Below the pieces are notes generated by a model, which was not told the origin of the DNA, made no database searches, and saw only the letters and a program-made list of their open reading frames with translations. Shown here piece by piece: positions 53,520 through 64,000 of a DNA stretch of 64,000 bases (positions are counted from its first letter, which is position 1; every line of letters begins with the position of its first letter). The translations under genes were made by a program, and so were the position numbers. This DNA is from Pseudomicrostroma phylloplanum (taxonomy: Eukaryota > Basidiomycota > Exobasidiomycetes > Microstromatales), in the NCBI GenBank assembly GCA_039545275.1, contig BCHS01000016.1, positions 186,001 to 250,000 of the forward strand, in the 5' to 3' direction.

Positions 53520-56500
53520 ATGGCCACTCCCCCACCATCCCGACCTTTCTCGCTCTTTCGGTCTCTTTCGTCCCAGCCCTCATCGTCCACATCCTCGAGC
53601 CCAAGCTCGCCTGCGCCCAAGGCTCTACCTGAAGCCCCCGCATCCCCAACAGCATCGCCCTACCTCGTCCCCACAAAGGAGTCGTCAAGCGCCAGGGTGC
53701 CTTCCATAGCTAGTGAGAGGCGGTCGAGCGCAAGAGAAGAGCTGCGAGCTCTGTTACACAACACTGCAGGCGTAGCAGCCAAGGATCTCGATGCCAAGGT
53801 CAGTGAAGCCAGAGCCGCCCTCTGCGCCGCTGCCGCGATAGCATACACCCACATCGTCTGACACAACCCATGTCCCACTACCATCTTCTCAGCTGCTGTT
53901 AGTCTCCCAGCTACACAGCCTCACCTCGCATGCTGGGCGAGATAGCCACATCAGGGAAGACTTTGCCGCCCTTGGAGGCTTCCTGGTCCTCGTTCAGGTA
54001 TTAAGCTCACTAGGAGCAGGAGCAGAGGCTCGACAAGAGATCACAAATGACGCCAGGGAAGGAGATGATGAAGGCGAGGAGCAGAGACCGAGTCAGGCTG
54101 AAGGAGGCGAGGCCCCGCAAGACCAGAGGCTGATTGCTGAGGTCTTTCGACTGACACTCGCCATATTAGCAGAGGTCATCGCGAGGCATCACCGTAATCT
54201 TCTGGCCTTCGAAGTCGCAGTCGGGTGGGATGGTCTCGCATCCGCATTAGAGCTGTCGAATCTTCGCGTCACAAGCCCAGACCACTTCTTTGCAGCTCTC
54301 CTGGGCCTGGCTTTGGGAGAGGTCTCGTCCAAACCTTCGACGTTGGAGGCATTGCGATCTCAAGCCTCCGCATCGAAAGCAGACGGCGGTAGCGATTCTA
54401 CTCTGACGAAGCAGATCGAAAAGCAATGGCTGGGTGATCTGCTGTTACCACAGCTCGTCGAACTTATAGTCGAAGACATTGCCAATGTCGACGCTGAGAC
54501 GGAAGACCTGTGGCTGGTGATAACTGGCATTCTGGAAGCTCTGTTAGAGGACAAGAGCTCCAATAGTACATCGCTCAAAGAGACTTGCGTCACTCATCAC
54601 CTTTTGTCGTACGTCATCAATGTGCAAGGCAACGGTGTACTCGCAGAGCGCTGCCTCTCCGTTGTAAAGCGAGCATACGATGTCGTAGGGCTTCCAGATG
54701 CCGACGGCAAGCTATTGCTATCTACCGTCTCCTCCCCGGAAGCCGATGAGAGCGTCAAGAGCATACTGAGAAGGCTCCTCGTCGACCTCGCAAATGCACC
54801 TTTGCGGCCCAACTCGGTGACGTTCGACATGTCTACATATGGACACTCCTCGGTAGCTGTGTCAAGTCTGCAAAGGCCTTTTCCTCCCGGCGCGAACTCT
54901 CAGGGATGGTCATACTTCACCACGTTCTCCATCGACAGACCAGATCCAGCTCATCCAGTAGGATTGCTTCATCTCTTCGACGCGCAGCGGACTTGCTCTG
55001 TAAAGCTCGAGATCACTCCTGACCGAAGCCATCTGCGATACACGACCCACTCCGGCGTGCCACCGGCTGACTTCACCAGCTTCACATTCGAGCCGCAACG
55101 TCTTTATCATTTTGCCTTTGTCCATCAAAGACCGAAGGGCAATGCCCAAGCCTCGACAGCTCAGCTCTACGTTGATGGCGTACTAGTGGAACAGTTGCTC
55201 GCCGCCTGGCCTCCGAGTCCGCCTGCCACAGGCGCTCCAGTCCGAGCAGTTTTTGGTACTGCTCCCACCGTCGAACAGACGCCTGCCCGCAATCGAAGTC
55301 AACAGCAGTGGACCCTCGGTCCGGCATATCTCGTCGATCAATGTCTGCCTGCCGACTTTGCACTTGTCTTGAAGCAACTAGGGCCCTCCTACAGAGGGAA
55401 CTTGCAGGACTCTCTCGGTCGCTTTCTCACCTACCAAGCTAGTACAGCGATCAATCTGCGGCTCGATGCTGTGGTGCGAAGTCTGACAAAAGATGGGGCG
55501 GCTGGAGGTATGGCAGCCAGTGCGGCTGAAAAGGAGCTGTCAAGACATCCTCTCGTGACGGCCATCGCAGGACGATCCAGCGAGCTCTTCAACGAAGAGC
55601 GCTTCTACTTCGCCTTCAATGCTAGCTGTACCGCTATCCGTGGTCGGCCGAGCTCCACAAGCTCGGACTTGCCACCGAGTCACAGGCCGGACACCACTGT
55701 GCTGCTCAATCAGGGTGTCACATTGACTCGCGAGGCCGCTGCAGCCTCCTTTGGCTATGCCAAAGTATACGGATCGCCTACCATGATTGTCCCCTCGCGG
55801 CTAGACGATGTCATCTGGAAAGCTGGCGGCTGTTCAGTACCCCTCACATTGATTGGCTCCGCTTCTTCTTCGACTGCTCTATTGGAATCGCTGACGATCT
55901 TCCTGCAGCTACTCAAAAACAGCTGGCGACTCTGCGAAGATGCTGAGCAGGCTCGAGCGTATGAGATTTTGAATCTGTTCCTGCGGCAAAAGGCGCATCT
56001 CATGACGCTCGAAGCTCTGGCTGTCATTCTCAGTGCTGTAGGTCTCGACCAAGAGGCCACGGACCGCTCGGCACTCGTCAATCCGATCATGTACCGCATT
56101 GTCCTCCTGGACTTCGACTTGTGGTCATTGACGCCTACAGCAGTGCAGACAGCACATCTCGGTCACTTTGCGGCGCTGCTCAGGAGCTCCAAACATCGGC
56201 GCTTTAACGTCAAGCGAGTGGCTAAGATGAATATCCTCAAAAAGTTCTTGTATTCTCTGCGGAACAAGCAGCCAGACAAGGAGCTCATGCGGCACATCCT
56301 CGACGCCCTGCGCAATCTGCTCATCACTGCGTGGTCAGACGTGTCTCTACGAGCCCTGACTTCCTATCTCGCGTCGCAATTGGCCCATCGCGAACAAGCA
56401 GAAACACCATCACGACGTCAGAGCGGTTCGATCAAACTCAGCAGCAGCAGACCGGTGTCGATGTCGGCAGATGTCGTCGTTGACCTTCCTCTGCAAGTCT

Positions 56501-59500
56501 TTGAGACTTTTGCCTCACTCGCTCTCGATCGACCTGCCTTTCTTTCGAAATTCGGGCAAGTGGTCAACATCAAATGGCTGATGCTCTTTTTGCACCCACA
56601 AGCAGAGAGCAGAGCAGCAGTCCTGTCACTGGAGCTCCTTTCGCGCCTCCTGATCCGTGAGCCAGCGTACGTCGATCGGCTCACCACCACCGGAGGCTGG
56701 AAGGTTCTGGATCGCCTCGTGCCCCATTTCTGGGCTGAGCCGTCAGTACTGCCCATCTGCTTCTCGGTCCTCTTTGGACTAGAGCGCCAGCAGAATACAA
56801 CGTTGAGCAATCTATTCGCTCCGCCCAAGAAGGTGTATTGTGCTCCGATGCTTCGGGTCATTCTTGGCTGTCTACGCGAGTCGCTGGATACTTCTTCAGG
56901 CAGACTGGACACTGCCTCGGCTCGCCGGCGGCCGGTGATGAGCAGGGCTCGGCCATCAGAGACTATCGATGTTCCATCGCCAGTCTCTAAGGAACGTCGC
57001 CATGCCCGTAGGCGCAGCAGCTCTATGAACCTCGACTCGAAGACTCTGGCAGATAGCTTCCGGAGCAACAGTCAGCAGGTGATGATCCGGGAAACGGCCG
57101 CATTGATCCAGTCCCACGCCGCTCAGTCGGTCGCATGGAGGGAGCTGCTCTTCTCTTCCCAGATCTTGAGCGCACTTTGCGAGGCTCTAGAGTCTCATGT
57201 CCTTGGTGACAGGACGCAACTCGAAGAGGAAGAGATGACCTCGGAAGAGAAGAGCTGCAACGATCTTCTTGAACTTCTGGCTAGGTTGGCCACTGAGAGC
57301 ATCTTTGTGACTGGGTCCACTTCGATCATGTCCAGCCTCATGGCATCGATCCCTCTGGGCGACTTGGCTCAGCAAAGTGCGTTCCGCTTTGCGCTGATTA
57401 CCAAGGTCCTGCAGTGCATCGACTCTAACTTGTCGTCTACCGGTGCTGCCAAGAGCAGCGCTGAAGACGCACTGTCTCCTGCCGCGTACGCCGCCTTGGC
57501 AGAGTACCTCGAGCAAGCTTCGTACGAGGTCCCGCAAGGCTCAAATCTGGAGAATCGATTGCTCGACACAGTTACTGCGCTCTTGACCAGTGGCGAGCAG
57601 CAAAACCGGAATGATCTGGCGGCGCCTCTGACTAGCTTGCACAGCAGCCTAAACCGCATAGCTCTGTACAGGCTTTCATCCGCCGAGCTGGTTTCTGCCA
57701 CATTCGAGCGCATGACTCAATGGCAGACGTTCTTCTTCGGCACTGGCGCCGGCGACACGTTCCTCCTGCAATGTTTGGTGAATCGAGCTGCTCACTATGT
57801 CCGCTCGGATGATCAGGAAACGGCGAGCGCCAGCCTGCAGCTTCTCAAGCTGATAGCCTCTACGCAACCAGAGATGATCGCAGAAGCGCTGTCATCGAAG
57901 AAGATGACACTGACCGATTTGCTGACCCTGGAGGCCGCCGATCTTGCAGATTCCAGCCTCTCATCCGCAGAGGACGACACTGCCTATGAAGCCGTCTGGA
58001 CAAGCTTCGTCAAGTCAGCCGAGACACTTCATACTGCCACGCATCTAGAGCGGGTGGCGCAGCTACGCCAATTGCTCGACCAGAGTGAGAGCAAAGAAAG
58101 GTCTCTCGCCTCGATGCAGCGCCGAATCCTCCTCTGGCAGGACACATTGTGTGCCAGCGAAGAGGACCGCTACATCAAGCATCTCATCGATGTGCAAGAG
58201 CTCACACAGACTGCTACGCTAGAGTGGCAACGGCGGGAGGACGACCTGCATCGCGAACGAGGCTTGCTAGGACCTGAAGAGGATGAGGCCAGAGTCTGGC
58301 AATTGGACCCCATTGAGGGGCCTCGTAGAATGCGGAAGCGGTTGATGGAGCAGCCCAAGACGATGGAAGATCATAATACGCCCTTGCGCCAGCAGGCGGG
58401 TGTGCCGACATCGCAGCCGACTGTGGAGGTGAGCGACGCATGGAACAACTCTGCGGAGCCGGCAGCGGCGACGGAGCCCGGATCCGCAACCGAAGAGGGA
58501 CAATCGGGCGAGCCTGCCATCCCCACTTCGAATGGGATGAAGCCTTCCACTTCCAATCCTGGTCAAGAGGGAGGACTCTCGGAACAGCTGCAAGGAGACG
58601 CCGATGATCACGAGTACAAGTTCCGCAAAGTCCTTCGATCGCTGGAGAGAGGCGATCAAGTAGAGGGTGTAGTCAATGCTTCTAGAGTGGTAGGCATCGA
58701 CTGTCGTGCTGCGCTGTGCATTACAGGCAAGCTGTGCCTCTACCTCGTGGATGACTACTTCCAGCGCAGTAATGGAGAGCTGGTGAACGTGTGGCAAGCA
58801 CCCGAAGCTGAGCGCGATGAGCACGTTCTGGCGGCCTTGTCATCCGATTCCGACCAGCCTTCGGCTCTCATCAATCAGCTCGAGGGTGATGGTAGGACCA
58901 AGAAGTGGCCTTGGTCCGCCCTTAGGAGGGTGCACAGACGTACATTCCTGCACCGTGGGACTGCCCTGGAGCTCTTCTTTGAGGACGGGCAAAGCTGCCT
59001 ACTGCTCCTGCCCACGGTCAATGAGGCTAACGCTCTCTACAAAGATCTTGGTTCCCGGTGTCGAGCGGCGATCACTGGAGCTGAGCAGATGAAGGAGGGG
59101 ATCAGAGAGCCAGCAGGCTCAGGCTCCGGAGAGGGCATTGGTGGCTTTGCAGCTCGCATCGGAGGCGCCTTGAGCCGCCAAACGGCTGGCGTGATCACGG
59201 AAGCATGGCGCCAGCGCAAGATCTCCAACTTCGACTACCTCATGAAGCTCAACACCCTCGCAGGGCGCAGCTTCAATGATCTAAGTCAATATCCTGTCTT
59301 TCCCTGGGTCTTGGCAGACTATGAAAGCGAAGAGCTCGATCTGAACAATCCTGCTTCCTTCCGCAAGCTCGAGTTGCCAATGGGAGCGCAAGCTGTGGAG
59401 CGCCGCAAGCAGTTCGAAGAGCGCTACGAGAGTCTGCTGGAGATTGGTGAGACGCCCTTCCACTACGGCACGCACTTCAGCACAGCTGCAACGACTGCAG

Positions 59501-61245
59501 GCTACCTCATCCGCCTGCGGCCCTTTGAGAAGCTCCTCATGGCTTTGCAAGGAGGTACCTTCGACCTGGCCGAGAGGACATTTGCTTCCATCGAGAAGGC
59601 GTGGAAGTCGAGCTCAGAAGTCTCTCGTGGCGATGTACGAGAGTTGACGCCCGAGTTCTTCTACCTGCCGGACTTTCTCGTCAACTGCAATCGCTTTGAC
59701 TTTGGTTCGACCCAGGCTGGCACGAAAATTGACGACGTCGAGCTCCCTCCTTGGGCTAAAGGCGATCCTCTGGTCTTTGTGCAGAAGAACAGAGAAGCGC
59801 TCGAGAGCGAGTACGTCTCGTCCCGGCTTCACTTGTGGATCGACTTGATCTTCGGGTACAAGCAAGGAGGCGAAGAGGCGATCAAGGCCTTCAACGTCTT
59901 CCATCCGCTGTCCTACCCCGGTGAAGTCGATCTCGACAGTATGACCGACGCAAATGAGCGACGCGCTGCTTCGCAGACCGTGTGGAACTTCGGAGTGTGC
60001 CCCGCTCGACTCTTCGAGAGACCGCACGTGCCTCGCAAATCTGCTGACAAGACCTTTGAGCTGCACACGAGTCCATGGATGGCCATTCAGAGTATCGTGC
60101 CGCTACGTACTCTCAAGAGCAAGTGCCACTTCATCTATGCTGACAATCCCGAAAAGGCGTACGGCTCTCCCTCGGATTACCTCATTATGCCGAAGCTGGG
60201 CGTGTCTCTCTCTGCCGGACATCTCGACGGCTCTCTCCGCATGTTCAAGTCGACTGACCCAGCGCGGCCCATCGCTGTGGCAGAGCAGGCCGGCATCGAG
60301 CAGATCCTCTGCATGACCCAAGCTGGCCCAGTCGTCGTCGTCGCAGGGTGCAAAGACGGCATGGTCCTGCTGTGGAAGATTGACGTGGCTGCTCGCGAGC
60401 TCCAGCTCCAGCAGCCGCTCCGAGGACATACAGCTGCCGTCACGTGTCTTGCTGCCTCGCAGAGCTGGCGTATCGCTGTCAGTGGTAGCGACGACGAGAC
60501 GGCCATTGTCTGGGACACGAACCGCGGCGAGTACGTCCGGTCGCTCTGGGGCCACAGCGGGCCTGTCACTCAGGTGGCAGTAGACGAAGAGGAGGGCCAC
60601 GTCGCAACAGCTTCGGGTCAGGATGTGTACCTCTGGTCCATCAACGGTGAACTCCTAGCGCACGTCGCGGCGAGCTCCCGACTCTCCGAGCCAATCTCTA
60701 CTATCAGCTTCATCTCCAAAGACTCGCACACGGGCAGACTGGCCATCCTCCTCACCGGTCACAAAGGCAAAGTCATTGCCTGGAGCTGCGAACACCTGGA
60801 CGAGGATCCCAAGGCTCTCAAGTCCCAAGCCGACGGCCCTGGTGAAGAAGTAGCGGAATCGCCAGAGGAGGGGTCAGAGCGGGCCGCTCTCCGCTGGAAG
60901 CTGCAGCCCTTCCACGTCTTTGAGCACCAAGATCGTCTCAACTCCTCCCCGCCTTGCAACATTACCGCAATCGCCCTTGCCAATGCCGGGCGCACCCTCT
61001 TCACGGGAGACGAGGCTGGGCGGATCAACGTCTGGACTTTCCCCGGCGAGGCATTCGGAGTGCCAGAGGGCATCAGCGACTGTTGTATGGGGTGCTCCAA
61101 GAGGTGGGGAGTGCTGGAGACGCGCAGGACGTGCAGGGGCTGTGGGGGCATCTTTTGCGGAGGGTGCTCGGACTCGATTCAGGGTAGTTCGTTTGGTAGT
61201 ATGAGGTTCTGCCCACCTTGTCGGGACGTCTGCTCTGCTGCGTAG
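53520..61245 (+). CDS. BEACH-WD40 protein with FYVE-like C-terminus (WDFY3/Bph1 family)
   Basis: Two exons: 53520-53798 and 53893-61245 (94-nt intron, donor GTCAGT), giving 2,543 residues. BEACH proteins are giant scaffolds in vesicle trafficking, lysosome size control and selective autophagy. In order: Ser/Pro-rich N-terminus; alpha-helical armadillo-like region; concanavalin-like domain (about 413-580); more helical repeats; a PH-like domain (about 1,663-1,816); BEACH (about 1,869-2,144) with SNFDYLMKLNTLAGRSFNDL, the YPVFPWVLADY motif and the PFHYGTHFS motif; WD40 repeats (about 2,160-2,440), including SGSDDETAIVWD; and a final eight-Cys zinc finger (about 2,487-2,538). The zinc finger makes it resemble WDFY3/ALFY more than yeast Bph1, which lacks it. 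Confidence 0.93.
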
Positions 61246-61451
61246 AGAGGAAGAAGAAGTGGGGTAGCAGGGCTCTCTGGAGCGGGGGGGAGTCGTCATC
61301 GCATTCGCAATTATTTGGGCCGCCGATTCGTTTCTTTACATTGTACACATAGTCTTCATCACATTCGCAATCACTGCCTCCCTATCCCTCTTTCCCTTCG
61401 TCGGTCCGCTCTGGCGAAAGGCTCGTCTGGCTCATCGCTTCTGCTAACATC

Positions 61452-63929
61452 CTATGCTTCGTCATCGTCATCACTGTCCTCATCGTCTTCTCCAAAGCTC
61501 GGCATCCATTCCGCAAACGCGTCCCTAAAGGTCCTCGTCTCCACCTCCTCGACCTTCTCACTACGAGCACACTTGCGCCAATCCGCTCGGTCAGGTACAC
61601 CCAGGTAAGACGCCAGTACGATGCGCGGGAACTGGTAGTCAAAGCGGATGCCCCTGTTCGCCGGGTTGGTCTTGAGGTCGAGATTGTACACGATGCGTTG
61701 TGCGGGATTGGACGAGGGGAAGATGTGCATCTGGAAGTACTCGGCGTCTGGGCCCGCTGAGCCGATGCGCTTGGCAGCCGGGCCGTCCGTGACTTCCTCG
61801 AGCTTGTACCCGCGCTTGGAGGCTTCGGAGCGGAGGTAGGTCTCGAAGTCCTGAGCGTCTCCACCGGCTGCAAGAATCCTGGCTTGAGGGACAGGGACGA
61901 CCTGTACTTGCATGTGCCCTGCTCGGGTGTTGCTGAGCTTGACGATCGACCAGGCTACGAGGATACAGCCGTGCGCCTCGTAGCACTGGCTCAGAGCAGA
62001 GAGGTACTGCTCGATCTCCTCTGCCAGGCGGTCCTTGGCCGTTGCATCATCCAGGGACTGTACACTCGGTACGTGCGAAATGGGGACAATGAGAACGTGC
62101 CCGCCTCCTGGTACTGGCGAGGCTTCGGAAGAGGATGGTGGAAGCTGGCCTTTGGGCAGAGCGAGGTAGGACTCTTCGCCGATGGCGACGACGAGGTGCT
62201 TTGCGCAGCCTTCGTTGGAGAGACAGAACCAGCAGTCCTTTGGTCCGACCATTTGTACTGGTTCGCGCCGATGCAGCGGTCCCAGCGCCTCCTCTGCGCC
62301 CTCTGGGCGGTTGGGTAGACCGAGATTGACGGCACCGCTCTTGTTGCGAGCATCCCTACGCTGCTGCTGCTGTTGTTGCTTGTGAGGGCAAAGCCTGACA
62401 TAGTGCTCCTTTGACCCGCACACAACACAGACGTAGCCTTCCGGGGGCGGGGCATCGTCGTCTCGGGGAGCTCCTTCTGCCCGACGCTGCTTCTTTTGTC
62501 CGCCCTGCTGCCATCTAAAGTTGACGTTGCTCTGCAGGCCTTCCCCTTCCGAGACCTCCTGATCTACCTTCCTCTTCTTTTCAGCATTGCCATTGGTCAC
62601 GCTTGTAGACAGGGCTCGAATGTCGCCTCCAAAAGGACTTTGCGTGATGCCCTTCACTGGCTGAGCGGGAGGTGGGTTTGCGGCAGCGCCTACGGGTAGA
62701 TTCAGCGCGACGAACCACCGGACCTTCTTTGCGTTTGCGAAGTTGGCCAGGGAGATGAACCTCGTTGTACGTGTCGCAGTCTTGATAGGAACCGCATTGG
62801 ACCCTGAGCCTCCCCTCTGAGCGGGTTGTGCATCTGTGGCAGAGGAGTAGGGCTCTCTCTCCCAAAAGACGCCGGTCTCTTGCCAGGCTGGCGATAGCGC
62901 GGTTTCCGAACCATTATCTTTCTCAGAGGTTGTTTGAGCTGCAGCCTTGTCGACCTCTGGCGCAATGGCAAAGCCATACCTAGGCTTCGCCCTCCGCATC
63001 ACTTCTGCCACGGGCGGCAGACCCCACATGCGAGCTTCTTCCGGCGCGCCTGGCGGAGGGAACGCTCTAGAGAAGAGGGAGACTCCCGCCGGCCATGTAG
63101 GCAGAAGCAAGAGATCTATCGAGGGCTCCTTCGATGTTGTTGAGCTCGCACTGCCTGCCTGTTCGGCCTGCAGCTTCGCTCTTGCAGCTGCAAGCGTCTG
63201 CGGCTCCGCCTGTGCCGGCCCTGCTTGAGCTGAAGTCGGTACGAGGGGCTTCGCTTGGAATGCTCGATGTTGGTAAAGCCTCTCCAGACTAGACGGTAGT
63301 AGAAAGTCTGCGTTATCTTCTTGCACTTCAGCCGAAGAGGAAGGGTCCTCTTGTGCGATGCCGTCCACCCCATCGACTCTGCCTTGGATCTCTGCAGCCC
63401 ATTTTGCTGCATCCCATTTCCCACCACAGACGGCCACCCTGAGGCCTATCTGCTCCTCATCAACGATGGTATCCACTCCCGCCTCTCCAGCATCCTCGTC
63501 CTTGCTGACGTCCTTGGATACCCAGCTGACCTGATCTTTGCCGAGCCAGAACAGATTCTCCGCCAGTTTGATCGGCTTTTGGTCCTCCTCCTGCTTCCGC
63601 TTCGCCATGGCACGCTGCACAGAGGCGATCCGGTCCCTGACCTCGGGAGGGGGTCGTCTTCGCGCTTGACATACAAGCGTCCGGATAGGTAGCTTACTCG
63701 TGCCATCCAATAGAGCCTGCTCTTCGGCATTGAGCGCATCCGAGGCTTGGAAGAAGTCGCCTACAACGAAGAGGGCGTCAAAGGGCCCGTGCTTGGACTG
63801 AATCGCCGAGGCTTTTGAGATCAAGCTTGCGACCTGGCCATGCGGAGGTCCGATGGTGAGGATCCTCATCGATGCTGCGGGCGCAGTAGCAGCTGCCGCT
63901 GAGGAGGTAGACGCCGTCGTCGATGCCAT
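61452..63929 (-). CDS. DRN1: Drn1/CWF19L1-family debranching-associated protein
   Basis: An intronless frame of 825 codons. Members associate with the lariat debranching enzyme Dbr1 and the late spliceosome. The N-terminus (about 20-240) is the inactive metallophosphatase-like region: MRILTIGPPHGQ, GPFDALFVVGDFF, TLVCQARRRPPPEV and ENLFWLGK. A CCHC zinc knuckle (CVVCGSKEHYVRLC) lies near 499. The CwfJ C-terminal domain 1 has DCWFCLSNEGCAKHL, GGGHVLIVPISHVPS and the HIT-like HMQVQVVPVP; domain 2 includes EYFQMHIFP and DYQFPRIVLASYLG. The end is acidic. Alternative: Cwf19 itself, but the metallophosphatase-like N-terminus favours Drn1. It is convergent with the BEACH gene. Confidence 0.9.
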   Translation of the reverse strand: MASTTASTSSAAAATAPAASMRILTIGPPHGQVASLISKASAIQSKHGPFDALFVVGDFFQASDALNAEEQALLDGTSKLPIRTLVCQARRRPPPEVRDRIASVQRAMAKRKQEEDQKPIKLAENLFWLGKDQVSWVSKDVSKDEDAGEAGVDTIVDEEQIGLRVAVCGGKWDAAKWAAEIQGRVDGVDGIAQEDPSSSAEVQEDNADFLLPSSLERLYQHRAFQAKPLVPTSAQAGPAQAEPQTLAAARAKLQAEQAGSASSTTSKEPSIDLLLLPTWPAGVSLFSRAFPPPGAPEEARMWGLPPVAEVMRRAKPRYGFAIAPEVDKAAAQTTSEKDNGSETALSPAWQETGVFWEREPYSSATDAQPAQRGGSGSNAVPIKTATRTTRFISLANFANAKKVRWFVALNLPVGAAANPPPAQPVKGITQSPFGGDIRALSTSVTNGNAEKKRKVDQEVSEGEGLQSNVNFRWQQGGQKKQRRAEGAPRDDDAPPPEGYVCVVCGSKEHYVRLCPHKQQQQQQRRDARNKSGAVNLGLPNRPEGAEEALGPLHRREPVQMVGPKDCWFCLSNEGCAKHLVVAIGEESYLALPKGQLPPSSSEASPVPGGGHVLIVPISHVPSVQSLDDATAKDRLAEEIEQYLSALSQCYEAHGCILVAWSIVKLSNTRAGHMQVQVVPVPQARILAAGGDAQDFETYLRSEASKRGYKLEEVTDGPAAKRIGSAGPDAEYFQMHIFPSSNPAQRIVYNLDLKTNPANRGIRFDYQFPRIVLASYLGVPDRADWRKCARSEKVEEVETRTFRDAFAEWMPSFGEDDEDSDDDDEA

Positions 63930-64000
63930 GACCGTCGACTGGAGAGTAAAGGGAGTGATGGCAGGATGCTAGACTCGTCCATCGGAAGAAGTGTCTTGTG
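63930..64000. promoter_or_regulatory. Upstream flank of DRN1
   Basis: The last 71 bases of the window precede the DRN1 start codon. Too short to interpret. Confidence 0.3.

Noticed and set aside
1..64000. Mobile elements, CRISPR arrays or a biosynthetic cluster
   Set aside because: No transposase, reverse transcriptase, long terminal or inverted repeats, spaced direct repeats, or secondary-metabolism core enzymes were seen; the genes are conserved eukaryotic housekeeping genes.

Overview
The window is gene-dense fungal nuclear DNA with 26 protein genes and one 5S rRNA gene. eEF3, ERG2, RMD5/GID2 and BiP with a C-terminal HDEL identify a fungus. The 5S sequence, the GC-rich composition and the few short introns (most with a GTGAGT donor) suggest a basidiomycete, probably Ustilaginomycotina; that placement is inference from style, not from a search. 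I see no mobile element, CRISPR array, phage or biosynthetic cluster. One base is undetermined (24359) and lies in a coding exon.

Layout. 1-10 kb: the 3' part of a prephenate-dehydratase-domain protein (+), a long LYR-motif protein (-), syntaxin-6/Tlg1 SNARE (+), an unknown protein (-), ERG2 sterol isomerase (+) and a small secreted protein (-). 10-19 kb: a UPF0643-like protein (-), MON2 (+) and phosducin-like PLP2 (-). 19-30 kb: eEF3 (+), a 5S rRNA gene (+), a conserved unknown protein (+), a P5B ATPase (-) and a TMEM97/sigma-2-like protein (+). 30-38 kb: PUS7 with RGG insertions (+), RMD5/GID2 (+), an SH3 protein (-), COX17 (+) and lipoyl synthase (-). 38-50 kb: VPS53 (-), a tail-anchored CS-domain protein (+), mitochondrial 2-thiouridylase (-), RSA3 (+) and TIM17 (-). 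50-64 kb: BiP/KAR2 (-), a 2,543-residue BEACH-WD40-FYVE-like protein (+) and DRN1/CWF19L1 (-).

Neighbours are mostly arranged divergently or convergently, so the intergenic stretches are either shared promoters or back-to-back 3' ends. Two themes recur. One is late-Golgi/endosome trafficking (Tlg1, Mon2, Vps53, BEACH, P5B ATPase). The other is mitochondrial biogenesis (Cox17, Lip5, Tim17, thiouridylase, LYR protein). These are ordinary core genes and I do not claim a cluster. Exon structures were worked out by hand from GT-AG sites, phase and family fit: 26 introns, mostly 75-131 nt, with outliers of 44 and 349 nt. Several genes (COX17, the TIM17 ends, the PLP2 ends, the final GID2 and RSA3 exons) only become complete after splicing.

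No clearly new multi-gene system is visible. The most unusual items are single proteins: the prephenate-dehydratase domain embedded in a disordered protein, PUS7 with two RGG blocks, a CS domain split by a long insertion, and a BEACH protein with a FYVE-like end that lacks the usual histidines.
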